Shown here in pieces: positions 1 to 5,885 of a DNA stretch of 39,696 nucleotides. The position numbers were made by a program, and so were the translations under genes. How positions within the stretch are numbered: the stretch's first letter is position 1; each line of letters opens with the position of its first letter. The DNA is from a virus: IMG/VR virus record IMGVR_UViG_3300037169_000020, positions 1-39,696 of that record, one strand, 5' to 3'. Below the pieces are notes generated by a model. That model was given only the letters and a program-made list of their open reading frames with translations, ran no database searches and had not been told where the DNA came from.

Positions 1-127
1 TTTTAAGGCGCGTTCCAGGTCGCTTATTCGTGAGCTTAATTTACTAATCCAATACGATAAACCTATGCAATTTATGGATAACAGCATTATGGGTAAGCAC
101 TCAAAAAAGGTCATGCGGCCACCTGTA
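1..127. repeat. 127-bp terminal redundancy, left copy
   Basis: These 127 bases are identical to the last 127 of the window. They cover the start region of the membrane-protein gene annotated at 39486-39683 and the 3' end of the gene at 111-653, so reading across the join gives a normal ATGA overlap between two operon genes. The exact length of 127 equals a common maximum k-mer of short-read assemblers. With P22-type headful packaging genes present, this points to an assembly overlap of a circular or permuted genome and not a biological terminal repeat. Confidence 0.95.
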
Positions 128-653
128 TGAGCTGGTCGATTACGTTATGGCACTGCTGTTCAACATAGTTAAAATCTTTTACGGTTTGCCCTGTTTCAAT
201 GTCGTCATGGTTTATGGCATTAAAAAATGATTGTTTTTTCTCTACCTCTTCTTCACCAAAATATTTTCTAAACATTTTCACATCGCATTTATCTAAGTAA
301 TGGCCGCAATCAAACCCTATCCACATATCAGTACACGGGATGGGTAGCAAATCCTTTAACCCGTGGTCAGGTGACATAAAGGTAAGGCCGCCATGTACGT
401 CAATATTCAGACTGTCATAGTCGTAATGCTGATAGGGTCTACCGCATAATTCTCGTGTCTCTTCGGGCGTTTGACTGTATGGGTGATCGGAAGGTATGGC
501 TATATAACCGCAACGATGACCACTAGTGTTTAAGACAATAAGGTATTCATGGTCTTTGTAAGTTCCACCGCCTTCTACAGCAATCCACTTGCCATCTGGT
601 ACTAAAACTTCCTTGTCACCCTTTAGCTTCAATATTTCTGTAATACAGCTCAT
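111..653 (-). CDS. conserved phage hypothetical protein, 180 aa
   Basis: Unidentified soluble protein. The central part carries a GYIAIP...HP motif, then VHGGLTF, then WIGFDCGH. I recall this arrangement from uncharacterised proteins common in phages and prophages, but no function is known to me. The start ATG at 653 has an AGGGAT ribosome site. The 3' end overlaps the ATG of the next operon gene (39683 = position 114) as ATGA, so the leftward operon continues through the closure point. It lies downstream of the Cro-like regulator and two small membrane proteins, so it should be expressed early. Confidence 0.75.
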   Translation of the reverse strand: MSCITEILKLKGDKEVLVPDGKWIAVEGGGTYKDHEYLIVLNTSGHRCGYIAIPSDHPYSQTPEETRELCGRPYQHYDYDSLNIDVHGGLTFMSPDHGLKDLLPIPCTDMWIGFDCGHYLDKCDVKMFRKYFGEEEVEKKQSFFNAINHDDIETGQTVKDFNYVEQQCHNVIDQLIQVAA

Positions 654-654
654 G

Positions 655-741
655 TTATCTATCCCTATTGCAAATTATGTATGTGATTACTACGGCTGCC
701 ACGCATATAAACAATACTGCTGCTGTGAAATCGCCTGTCAT
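655..741 (-). CDS. 28-aa single-span membrane peptide
   Basis: A tiny ORF whose ATG (741-739) overlaps the TAA stop of the upstream coiled-coil/membrane gene, which suggests translational coupling. The product starts MTGDFTAAV, has one hydrophobic segment of about 18 residues (VLFICVAAVVITYIIC) and ends in a charged NRDR tail. The stop lies just before the ribosome site of the 111-653 gene, so it fills the gap between two operon genes exactly. Function unknown. A holin/antiholin or superinfection-exclusion role is possible because no holin is otherwise evident, but nothing in the sequence proves it. Confidence 0.5.
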   Translation of the reverse strand: MTGDFTAAVLFICVAAVVITYIICNRDR

Positions 742-992
742 TACATTACCCCAAACACTTTACCCAAAGCGGCTGCCCCTATCATCGCGTAAATACCTAA
801 GATTAATCCTATATTCCAATGACCCTGGCTTCTTATTTCATCGCGCATTGAGTGTAATTCGCTTCTCAAATCGGAACTTAAAGAGGTCATATTGGCACCT
901 AAACCATGAATCTCTCTTAAAATACCCTCTTGAGTGTTCTTTAATAGGGCTATATCAAGCTGTTCCTGGCTGTACGTTGTTTTCTGTGTCAT
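741..992 (-). CDS. small coiled-coil protein with C-terminal membrane span
   Basis: 83 aa beginning MTQKTTYSQEQ. I chose the third in-frame ATG (992) because GAGG sits about 9 bases upstream of it, while the earlier starts lie inside the regulator gene without a good site. Residues 10-55 look like an amphipathic helix/coiled coil. The last 25 residues (GLILGIYAMIGAAALG) form one transmembrane segment. The layout resembles the small coil-plus-membrane proteins seen in phage lysis or membrane-anchoring roles, such as XhlA-like proteins, but no family is firmly recognised. It overlaps the end of the Cro-like gene by 38 bp. Confidence 0.7.
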   Translation of the reverse strand: MTQKTTYSQEQLDIALLKNTQEGILREIHGLGANMTSLSSDLRSELHSMRDEIRSQGHWNIGLILGIYAMIGAAALGKVFGVM

Positions 993-1173
993 TTTCATCC
1001 TCTCTGTTAGCAATTAATTTATTGTCTGTAATGATTTGTAGCTCGCATTGTCTAGTAAATGGTATGGAGTTCTTCTCCTTCCATAAATTTACAGTTTTGC
1101 GAGTCACCCGTAATGCCTTTGCGATTCTAATCATCTTATAATCGTAGTAGGCCATGACTTCTTGAAACTGCAT
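955..1173 (-). CDS. Cro-like helix-turn-helix transcriptional regulator
   Basis: 72 aa. Residues about 8-50 fit the Cro pattern: YYDYKMIRIAKALRVTRKTV is helix 2-turn-helix 3, followed by W-K and IPF..ELQIITDNKL, as in Cro proteins that read 'IP.E.C..IE..TGG'. The C-terminal 20 residues are polar and probably disordered. ATG 1173 has a good GAGG site 8 bases upstream. It is the first gene leftward of the interleaved promoters at 1201-1236 and is likely autoregulated through the palindrome at 1219-1235. No partner CI-type repressor gene is seen, so it may be the sole switch protein. Confidence 0.8.
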   Translation of the reverse strand: MQFQEVMAYYDYKMIRIAKALRVTRKTVNLWKEKNSIPFTRQCELQIITDNKLIANREDENDTENNVQPGTA

Positions 1174-1200
1174 ATTTCGCCTCGTTTTTGTATATTTCAG

Positions 1201-1229
1201 TTGACAAACTATAGCCTATGACGCATTAT
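1201..1229 (+). promoter_or_regulatory. rightward sigma70 promoter of the recombination operon
   Basis: The -35 TTGACA is at 1201-1206 and the -10 CATTAT at 1224-1229, with a 17-bp spacer. The predicted start is near 1236, about 59 bases before the exonuclease ATG at 1295. The -10 lies inside the palindromic operator. Confidence 0.7.
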
Positions 1230-1236
1230 GTGTCAA
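1208..1236 (-). promoter_or_regulatory. leftward sigma70 promoter of the early operon
   Basis: On the minus strand a perfect -35 TTGACA (1236-1231) is followed after 17 bp by the -10 TATAGT (1213-1208). The predicted start near 1201 leaves a leader of about 28 bases before the regulator ATG at 1173. It interleaves completely with the rightward promoter, so the two cannot be occupied by polymerase together. Confidence 0.75.
1219..1235. promoter_or_regulatory. 17-bp palindromic operator candidate
   Basis: TGACGCAT-T-ATGTGTCA is a dyad with 7 of 8 half-site positions matching. It covers the -10 of the rightward promoter and the -35/spacer of the leftward one. It is the natural binding site for the adjacent Cro-like protein. 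I see no second full copy nearby. Confidence 0.65.
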
Positions 1237-1294
1237 TGCCATGACGGCGGTATCGCACAAGAAAGGTGCTTAATTATCTAAATACGAGACTATT

Positions 1295-2131
1295 ATGATT
1301 ACAGAACAGCAAAGAGAAGAGCGCAAATTAGGTATCGGCGGCAGTGATATGCCTATTATTCTAGGGTTATCAAGTTACAAAACACCCTATCAGTTATATT
1401 TAGAAAAGATTGGCGAGGTTGACACAAGCCAAGAGATGACCGAATTTCAATACTGGGGTCATGCTTTAGAAGGAATTATACGCGATGAATTTGCGAAACG
1501 AAATAACGTGGTGGTCGAAACGCCTGATACCTGTGTTCATCCTTTCCATGATTATCTACGCGGTAACGTTGACGGGTTTATACCTGCTTGGAATGCTGTG
1601 CTTGAAGTTAAGTGTTCCTCTGGGTTTATGGCTCATGAATGGGGTGAAGATGGTTCTGACACCATTCCCATGCAATATCTTGTACAAGTCGCTCATTATT
1701 GCGCTACTCTCAATGCCGATTGCGCGTATATTGCGGTGCTTATAGGTGGAAATCAGTACAGGGAATTTAAATACACCCGTGATTTACAACTTGAAGCTAC
1801 GCTAATTGATGCTGCTAAGAAATTCTGGGAATGCGTCCAGACACGCACACCACCTGAGCCAATAAACCAAATTGACTTAAAATTAATGTACCCCAAACAT
1901 GACCCCGAAAAGACCAAAACAATTGACACCGAGGTTAAGGAACAATTAACAACTCTTGCTGAAACTCGATTTAAAATCAAGCAACTTAGTGAGGTCGAGG
2001 ACAAGTACAAATTTAACATCATGCAATTTATGCAAGATGCTGAATGCTTGACTGATGAGTCCGGCAAACCGATTGTCTCATGGAAGGCCAACAAGCGCGG
2101 AGCGCGTACATTTCTACTTAAGGCTATGTGA
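1295..2131 (+). CDS. YqaJ-family phage recombination exonuclease
   Basis: 278 aa. It matches the lambda-exonuclease/YqaJ branch of the PD-(D/E)XK nucleases: GIGGSD at 13-18, LEG around 58-60, D93 in GNVDG, E104-x-K106 in LEVKC, and Q131 in the following helix. It should degrade 5' ends of double-stranded DNA to give 3' overhangs for the annealing protein encoded two genes downstream. Its stop overlaps the next start (TGATG). The ATG start is about 59 bases from the predicted transcript start. The charged C-terminal third is helical and less conserved. Confidence 0.9.
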   Translation: MITEQQREERKLGIGGSDMPIILGLSSYKTPYQLYLEKIGEVDTSQEMTEFQYWGHALEGIIRDEFAKRNNVVVETPDTCVHPFHDYLRGNVDGFIPAWNAVLEVKCSSGFMAHEWGEDGSDTIPMQYLVQVAHYCATLNADCAYIAVLIGGNQYREFKYTRDLQLEATLIDAAKKFWECVQTRTPPEPINQIDLKLMYPKHDPEKTKTIDTEVKEQLTTLAETRFKIKQLSEVEDKYKFNIMQFMQDAECLTDESGKPIVSWKANKRGARTFLLKAM

Positions 2132-2385
2132 TGTTTGATTTTAATACGAGTGATGAGGTTATCCCCTGTGGATGTGGGTTTGATGATGTGAGCTTTCCAC
2201 ATTCATGTAATCCTAAAATTAACTACCATTTTAACGTATGGGAAACCCAGGATATATGGGTAGCCGATATCCGAGCCAATAGTGATTTTCTTGTTGGCTT
2301 AAGCGAGTTTGCCAGTGAAAAAGAAGCCAGAATCGCAGCAAACGCATTTATACAGGGCATCAAATTTGCAAGAGGTGAGAAATGA
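2131..2385 (+). CDS. small hypothetical protein of the recombination operon
   Basis: 84 aa beginning MFDFNTSDEV. I prefer ATG 2131, which overlaps the exonuclease stop, to the GTG one codon earlier. It has an N-terminal CGCGFDD...SFPHSC cluster (three Cys, one His), then a beta-rich stretch with two Trp and an alpha-helical end (EKEARIAANAFIQGIKFA). No family is recognised. Tight overlaps with the exonuclease upstream and the annealing gene downstream suggest a role linked to recombination or host-nuclease control, which is inference from position only. Confidence 0.7.
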   Translation: MFDFNTSDEVIPCGCGFDDVSFPHSCNPKINYHFNVWETQDIWVADIRANSDFLVGLSEFASEKEARIAANAFIQGIKFARGEK

Positions 2386-3275
2386 GTAACCAACAATTAT
2401 CAGCAGTAGAGCACGCAACAGACGTAGTAATGTGGGATGACCAACAGAAATTAGATGAAATCCGCAAGCTATTCGCGCCCAAACTTACAGACATGGAGTT
2501 TAAGTTTTTCGTAGGACTCGGCAAAGCTTCCAGGCTTAACCCGTTTACACGTGAAATCTGGTGTGTCAAGTATCAGGATAACGCACCTGCTCAAGTGTTC
2601 ATCGGCCGAGATGGCTATAGAAAAGCGGCACAAGCACATAGCGAGTACGATTATCATCAATGTGATGCTGTGTATGAGAATGATTCCTTTCAGGTACATA
2701 ATGGCGAGGTCAAACATTCCTATAAGTTAGTCAATCGGGGTGCCTTGGTTGGCGCGTATTGTATTGCCAAACGTCACAAATCTTCAAGACCAATATACGT
2801 CTTTGCGGAATTGAAAGAATACTCCACAGGCAAGAGCTTATGGAATAGCCAGACTGGTAAACCCGCAACAATGATTAAAAAGGTTGCTGAGTCACAATGT
2901 TTGCGCGCATGTTTCCAGGATTTGCTAGGTGGAACCTACGGCGAAGAAGAAATGGAGAGTATTAAATCGCAAGAAAATAATCTTCATGTAATCCGTGGCA
3001 ATACCCAGACTGAGAAGCTTAAAAATATATTAAACGAGGCCGTAGTAGATGCTGAAACAGGCGAGGTAATTGACCAAGAGCCAGTACATAATACGGGTCG
3101 AGATGACATTAATGCAAGTCAGGAACAGATAGACGAGATTGTCGCAATGATGGCTAATAAGGGGTTCAGTCAAGAACGAATCAAGAAAGCCTTGGGTTAT
3201 TACAAAGTCGATCAGCTAACCGACCTAACAGACGCCCAGGCGAGATTATTTATCTTACAGTTGGAGAAAGCATAG
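2382..3275 (+). CDS. bet: Bet/RecT-family single-strand annealing protein
   Basis: 297 aa. The N-terminal 190 residues fit the Red-beta family: LNPFTREIW at 52-60, FIGRDGYRKAA at 73-83, and MIKKVAESQCLR at 164-175 are hallmark stretches. The C-terminal 100 residues are charged and end in a small helical domain (ARLFILQLEKA), the part that in Red-beta contacts the exonuclease and SSB. It anneals complementary single strands during recombination and phage replication. It forms an operon with the YqaJ exonuclease and SSB, with overlapping starts and stops on both sides. Confidence 0.9.
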   Translation: MSNQQLSAVEHATDVVMWDDQQKLDEIRKLFAPKLTDMEFKFFVGLGKASRLNPFTREIWCVKYQDNAPAQVFIGRDGYRKAAQAHSEYDYHQCDAVYENDSFQVHNGEVKHSYKLVNRGALVGAYCIAKRHKSSRPIYVFAELKEYSTGKSLWNSQTGKPATMIKKVAESQCLRACFQDLLGGTYGEEEMESIKSQENNLHVIRGNTQTEKLKNILNEAVVDAETGEVIDQEPVHNTGRDDINASQEQIDEIVAMMANKGFSQERIKKALGYYKVDQLTDLTDAQARLFILQLEKA

Positions 3276-3688
3276 TGATTAATGAAGCAATTTTAGTCGG
3301 CAATGTCGGACGAAAGGAAGTGAAAGTGCTGAAAAATGGAGGTGACTTAACCGTCATTTCTCTGGCTACAAGCACTAAATACAAGGACTCTAGCGGCCAA
3401 AAGCAAGAACGTACCACATGGCACAATATTAATTGCTTTAGTAAACTTGCTGAAATCTCGGCTAAGTATGTCCATGTAGGTGATGTATTATATGTGCGCG
3501 GAGAGATTAATAATCGTAAAGTCGAGGAAGGCGACCGCGCAGGTCAATATATGTACTCAGTGACCGCAAATGATTTAAAATTCCTGCCAGGCGGTAAGAA
3601 AAAAGCCGAAGAGTCAAAACAGAGTCAAGAAAAAGCTCAAAAAGATGCTAAAGAGTTTGAGTTTGATGATAGCGAAGTGCCTTTTTAA
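3275..3688 (+). CDS. ssb: single-stranded DNA-binding protein
   Basis: 137 aa with an OB fold over about residues 1-105: AILVGNVGRKEVK, then ISLATST, TTWHNI, and the L-Y-V-R-G-E-I strand, all typical of bacterial SSB. A low-complexity KKKAEESKQSQEKAQ linker follows. The acidic tip FDDSEVPF matches the C-terminal tail that binds partner proteins. The start is GTG 3275, overlapping the annealing gene stop. It coats single-stranded DNA in replication and recombination. It is the last gene of the rightward operon, followed by the hairpin region. Confidence 0.95.
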   Translation: MINEAILVGNVGRKEVKVLKNGGDLTVISLATSTKYKDSSGQKQERTTWHNINCFSKLAEISAKYVHVGDVLYVRGEINNRKVEEGDRAGQYMYSVTANDLKFLPGGKKKAEESKQSQEKAQKDAKEFEFDDSEVPF

Positions 3689-3737
3689 AGAGCGAGCACC
3701 GACTAGAACACATCAACTTTGGCCGGTTTAATGTTTT

Positions 3738-3777
3738 AGTCGATAACAGAATGCTTCAGGGCTTTTGTTAAGCGACT
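3738..3777. other. inverted repeat between convergent operons
   Basis: AGTCG-a-TAACA pairs with TGTTA-ag-CGACT (10 bp with a small internal loop) around a 17-base loop. It lies 50 bp after the SSB stop, is followed by no clear T-run, and is best read as part of a transcript-end region. Confidence 0.5.
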
Positions 3778-3780
3778 CAC

Positions 3781-3827
3781 GCAACCTAGATATCAATTAC
3801 TTTCGCCGGTAGAGATATCTAAGTTGC
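3781..3827. terminator. 14-bp stem-loop between convergent operons
   Basis: Arms at 3781-3794 and 3814-3827 enclose a 19-base loop. Thirteen of 14 positions pair on the plus-strand transcript. On the minus-strand transcript the odd pair becomes a U-G wobble and the stem is complete. It separates the rightward recombination operon from the end of the leftward late region. There is no downstream T-run, so it may be a processing, stability or factor-dependent end and not a classical intrinsic terminator. Confidence 0.5.
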
Positions 3828-3864
3828 CACTGGAGTGCTTTTTGGAATACCACAAACCATCATA

Positions 3865-4239
3865 TCATTCAAAGCAGTACCTATCAATAACCGCAATAGC
3901 ATCCTCAATTGAGCGGCAGATTACAGTGTAGTAACCCTGCTGCCTCATGTCCTCAAGAAACTCGACCTGAGCGGGACTAACGACACCCTGCTTAGTTTTT
4001 AACTCAATCCACGCACCATGATAACCATGACGCGCCATAGAGATAAATAAATCAGAGACACCAGCACGCATACCCATTTCGTTCATCAGACGGCCAAAGC
4101 TCGGGGTTCTCTTGCCTTCATTCGGAAAATGCATCACAAGCTTTTTGATGGTTGGTTTTAATCGCACCCAATCCATTACCGCTTTATGTATTGCCTCTTC
4201 GGACAGCTCACCTGATTTTAGAAATTTAGAACGAGGCAC
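3865..4239 (-). CDS. VRR-NUC domain nuclease
   Basis: 124 aa. A compact PD-(D/E)XK nuclease of the VRR-NUC type: FPNEGKR at 38-44, RAGVSDL with D63, WIELK with E79 and K81, SPAQ at 88-91, and an N-terminal helix with E15/E16. Such stand-alone domains are often found in phages and are related to Holliday-junction-type nucleases. The start is GTG 4239, inside the end of the endolysin gene, with AAGG upstream. It is the last gene of the leftward late region. It may act in DNA processing before packaging; its exact substrate cannot be told from sequence. Confidence 0.85.
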   Translation of the reverse strand: MPRSKFLKSGELSEEAIHKAVMDWVRLKPTIKKLVMHFPNEGKRTPSFGRLMNEMGMRAGVSDLFISMARHGYHGAWIELKTKQGVVSPAQVEFLEDMRQQGYYTVICRSIEDAIAVIDRYCFE

Positions 4240-4768
4240 GCGCCAGCCAGCCTTTTAAAAAGACTTTTTGGTCTGGGTGTTCGTCTACAATGGTCTCATA
4301 ATACCATTTTTGCTCGTCCTGGATTTCGAATTTTAAATCTTCTTCGCGATTGTGTAAGCTAATCTCGTTTATAGCACCTATCGTTAAACCGCCAAATTTG
4401 CCATCTACGGCGATTTTATGGCCGCAAGCGTTAACGGCACGCTGGATAAGTAAAGTCCCTTCAAACGCCCCTACGTTCACGCACAGGTCAAGAATTTTGG
4501 TTGCCAGATATAGGGAATTTACGGCGTTATAATTAAACTTGTCCCACCACTCGGATTTGTAGTAGTCTTCGGCATTTTGTTTTGTGAGCAGCTTTACATC
4601 TGCGGGCAAGTTAAGTCGCGCATGACATAAATCCAACTCACGCTGTTCAATACCGAAGTTGGTGCAGCCGCCGTGGTCTTCGGGGTCATGGGTATAACCG
4701 CCTTCGTGTTGTAATAGAATGGAAACTGCGGAGCTAAAACGCTCCGCTGGAGTTAAGTTATCGGTCAT
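4226..4768 (-). CDS. endolysin, GH108-type muramidase
   Basis: 180 aa. The N-terminal HEGGYTHDPEDHGGCTNFGI block holds the presumed catalytic Glu22 and matches the glycoside hydrolase 108 signature (EGGY..DP.D.GG.TN.GI). Residues about 105-150 (IQRAVNACG...VDGKFGGLTIGAIN) fit the peptidoglycan-binding domain that follows in this family, and 180 aa is the usual length. It cleaves the glycan backbone of murein for lysis. No signal peptide is visible, so it needs a holin. None is certain; the small membrane proteins at 655-992 and 17223-17402 are candidates. Confidence 0.9.
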   Translation of the reverse strand: MTDNLTPAERFSSAVSILLQHEGGYTHDPEDHGGCTNFGIEQRELDLCHARLNLPADVKLLTKQNAEDYYKSEWWDKFNYNAVNSLYLATKILDLCVNVGAFEGTLLIQRAVNACGHKIAVDGKFGGLTIGAINEISLHNREEDLKFEIQDEQKWYYETIVDEHPDQKVFLKGWLARASF

Positions 4769-4790
4769 AGCAATCCTTTGCTAGTTGATA

Positions 4791-5015
4791 TTAGTCCATT
4801 ACGGCTGCACCGCTATCGGCTGGATTTTGTGGGGCTTCTGGAACTGGGTATTCAGGGGTAGCAGGTGGGTTAGCGTCCGCGTGCTCTTTTTCATTAATTT
4901 GATTTAAGAGGGTTTGCGCTTCTTCCAGGCGACCCACTGCAAAGTTATACTGCGCAGCTTGGTTGTCTACGTCTTTCTTTAATTGTGCTACACGTGCTTC
5001 AACTAAATCTTTCAT
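4791..5015 (-). CDS. small coiled-coil hypothetical protein
   Basis: 74 aa. Residues 1-45 (KDLVEARVAQLKKDVDNQAA...) form a strong amphipathic helix with heptad spacing. Residues 46-74 are Pro/Ala-rich (PPATPEYPVPEAPQNP) and disordered. The ATG has an AAGGAAG site. Similar small helix-plus-proline-tail genes often sit between tail-fibre and lysis genes in phages. No function can be assigned. Confidence 0.65.
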   Translation of the reverse strand: MKDLVEARVAQLKKDVDNQAAQYNFAVGRLEEAQTLLNQINEKEHADANPPATPEYPVPEAPQNPADSGAAVMD

Positions 5016-5035
5016 ACTTCTTCCTTGTGTTGTTG

Positions 5036-5875
5036 TTAAATCATAAACCAGCCACTAACTCCGACATTTAAAACCGTCCCTGTTGGAACGCTCGAAGTCG
5101 TCATTAACGCTGATGAACTTGAGGTAGGCGTGACAACGTTTAAGAATACAATTGCAAAACCTTCACTGACAACTGGATGAATTTGCGACCCAGAGGTAAG
5201 TGCTAAGCCTGATATATTCGTTAAGTTCATGCCTGTAAAATCCCCGTTACCTACAGAGTTAGGCGTTGCGGGTAATCCTGTAATTCTTAACTGACCACTT
5301 GAGGTAGTCCATGTTAATGTCCCAGCTACAGAAAGCAAAAAGTGACATATATTCCCGTTAATTGAATACCTTCCACGCTGTGTAGTATATGCAACCGACA
5401 AATTACCTACGGTCTGAAATGTTAATGTTGGTGTAAAAAATAAATAAGTGCCTTGGGGTGTTGTTCCTACATCTACCGTCCATGAGGTAGGTGATGTTCC
5501 TGTGATAGTAACGCAAGTAAATGTAGTTGAGGTTCCAGGTTGTATTGAATAGATAAGGCTTCCACCAGAGGCATTCACGTTTAATACGTTAACGGTATCG
5601 ACATTGCTAATAGTCCAGGTCATGCCTTTCACTAGTGTTGAAACAACAGGCATAGTTACCGAGTCACCCGTTATTGTGCCGCCAGTTCCGGTATAATCTT
5701 GAATCGCAGCACTGGAAACAGTCAAAGTGTAAACTGATGAGTTACTTCGCGCCGTAGATAGAAATCCCTGTAAGGCATTATTTGCCGATAAATTTTTATT
5801 CGTGTCCCACAGAGAAGCCCCTCCGGCGGTAGGGCTGCTCGTTAATAAAGTGTTTATTCCATTATTTGTCGCCAT
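5036..5875 (-). CDS. tail fibre-like protein, 279 aa
   Basis: A Ser/Thr/Gly-rich beta protein of the phage fibre kind. The N-terminus reads MATNNGINTLL..SPTAGGASLWD and resembles an adaptor that joins a fibre to the tail. The middle (GSLIYSIQPGTSTTFTCV) looks like a beta-sandwich module. Residues about 165-279 (YTTQRGRYSINGNICHF...ITGLPATPN) resemble a C-terminal receptor-binding head seen on other fibres. It is downstream of two further fibre genes in the same orientation. Likely virion-associated and host-binding, by composition and context. Confidence 0.7.
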   Translation of the reverse strand: MATNNGINTLLTSSPTAGGASLWDTNKNLSANNALQGFLSTARSNSSVYTLTVSSAAIQDYTGTGGTITGDSVTMPVVSTLVKGMTWTISNVDTVNVLNVNASGGSLIYSIQPGTSTTFTCVTITGTSPTSWTVDVGTTPQGTYLFFTPTLTFQTVGNLSVAYTTQRGRYSINGNICHFLLSVAGTLTWTTSSGQLRITGLPATPNSVGNGDFTGMNLTNISGLALTSGSQIHPVVSEGFAIVFLNVVTPTSSSSALMTTSSVPTGTVLNVGVSGWFMI

Positions 5876-5885
5876 GTTTTCATCC

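Noticed and set aside
668-1141. 157-aa plus-strand frame over the regulator and membrane genes
   Set aside because: It is antisense to three well-supported minus-strand genes with good ribosome sites and overlaps.
1753-2202. 149-aa minus-strand frame opposite the exonuclease
   Set aside because: Shadow of the YqaJ exonuclease gene, whose catalytic motifs are intact on the plus strand.
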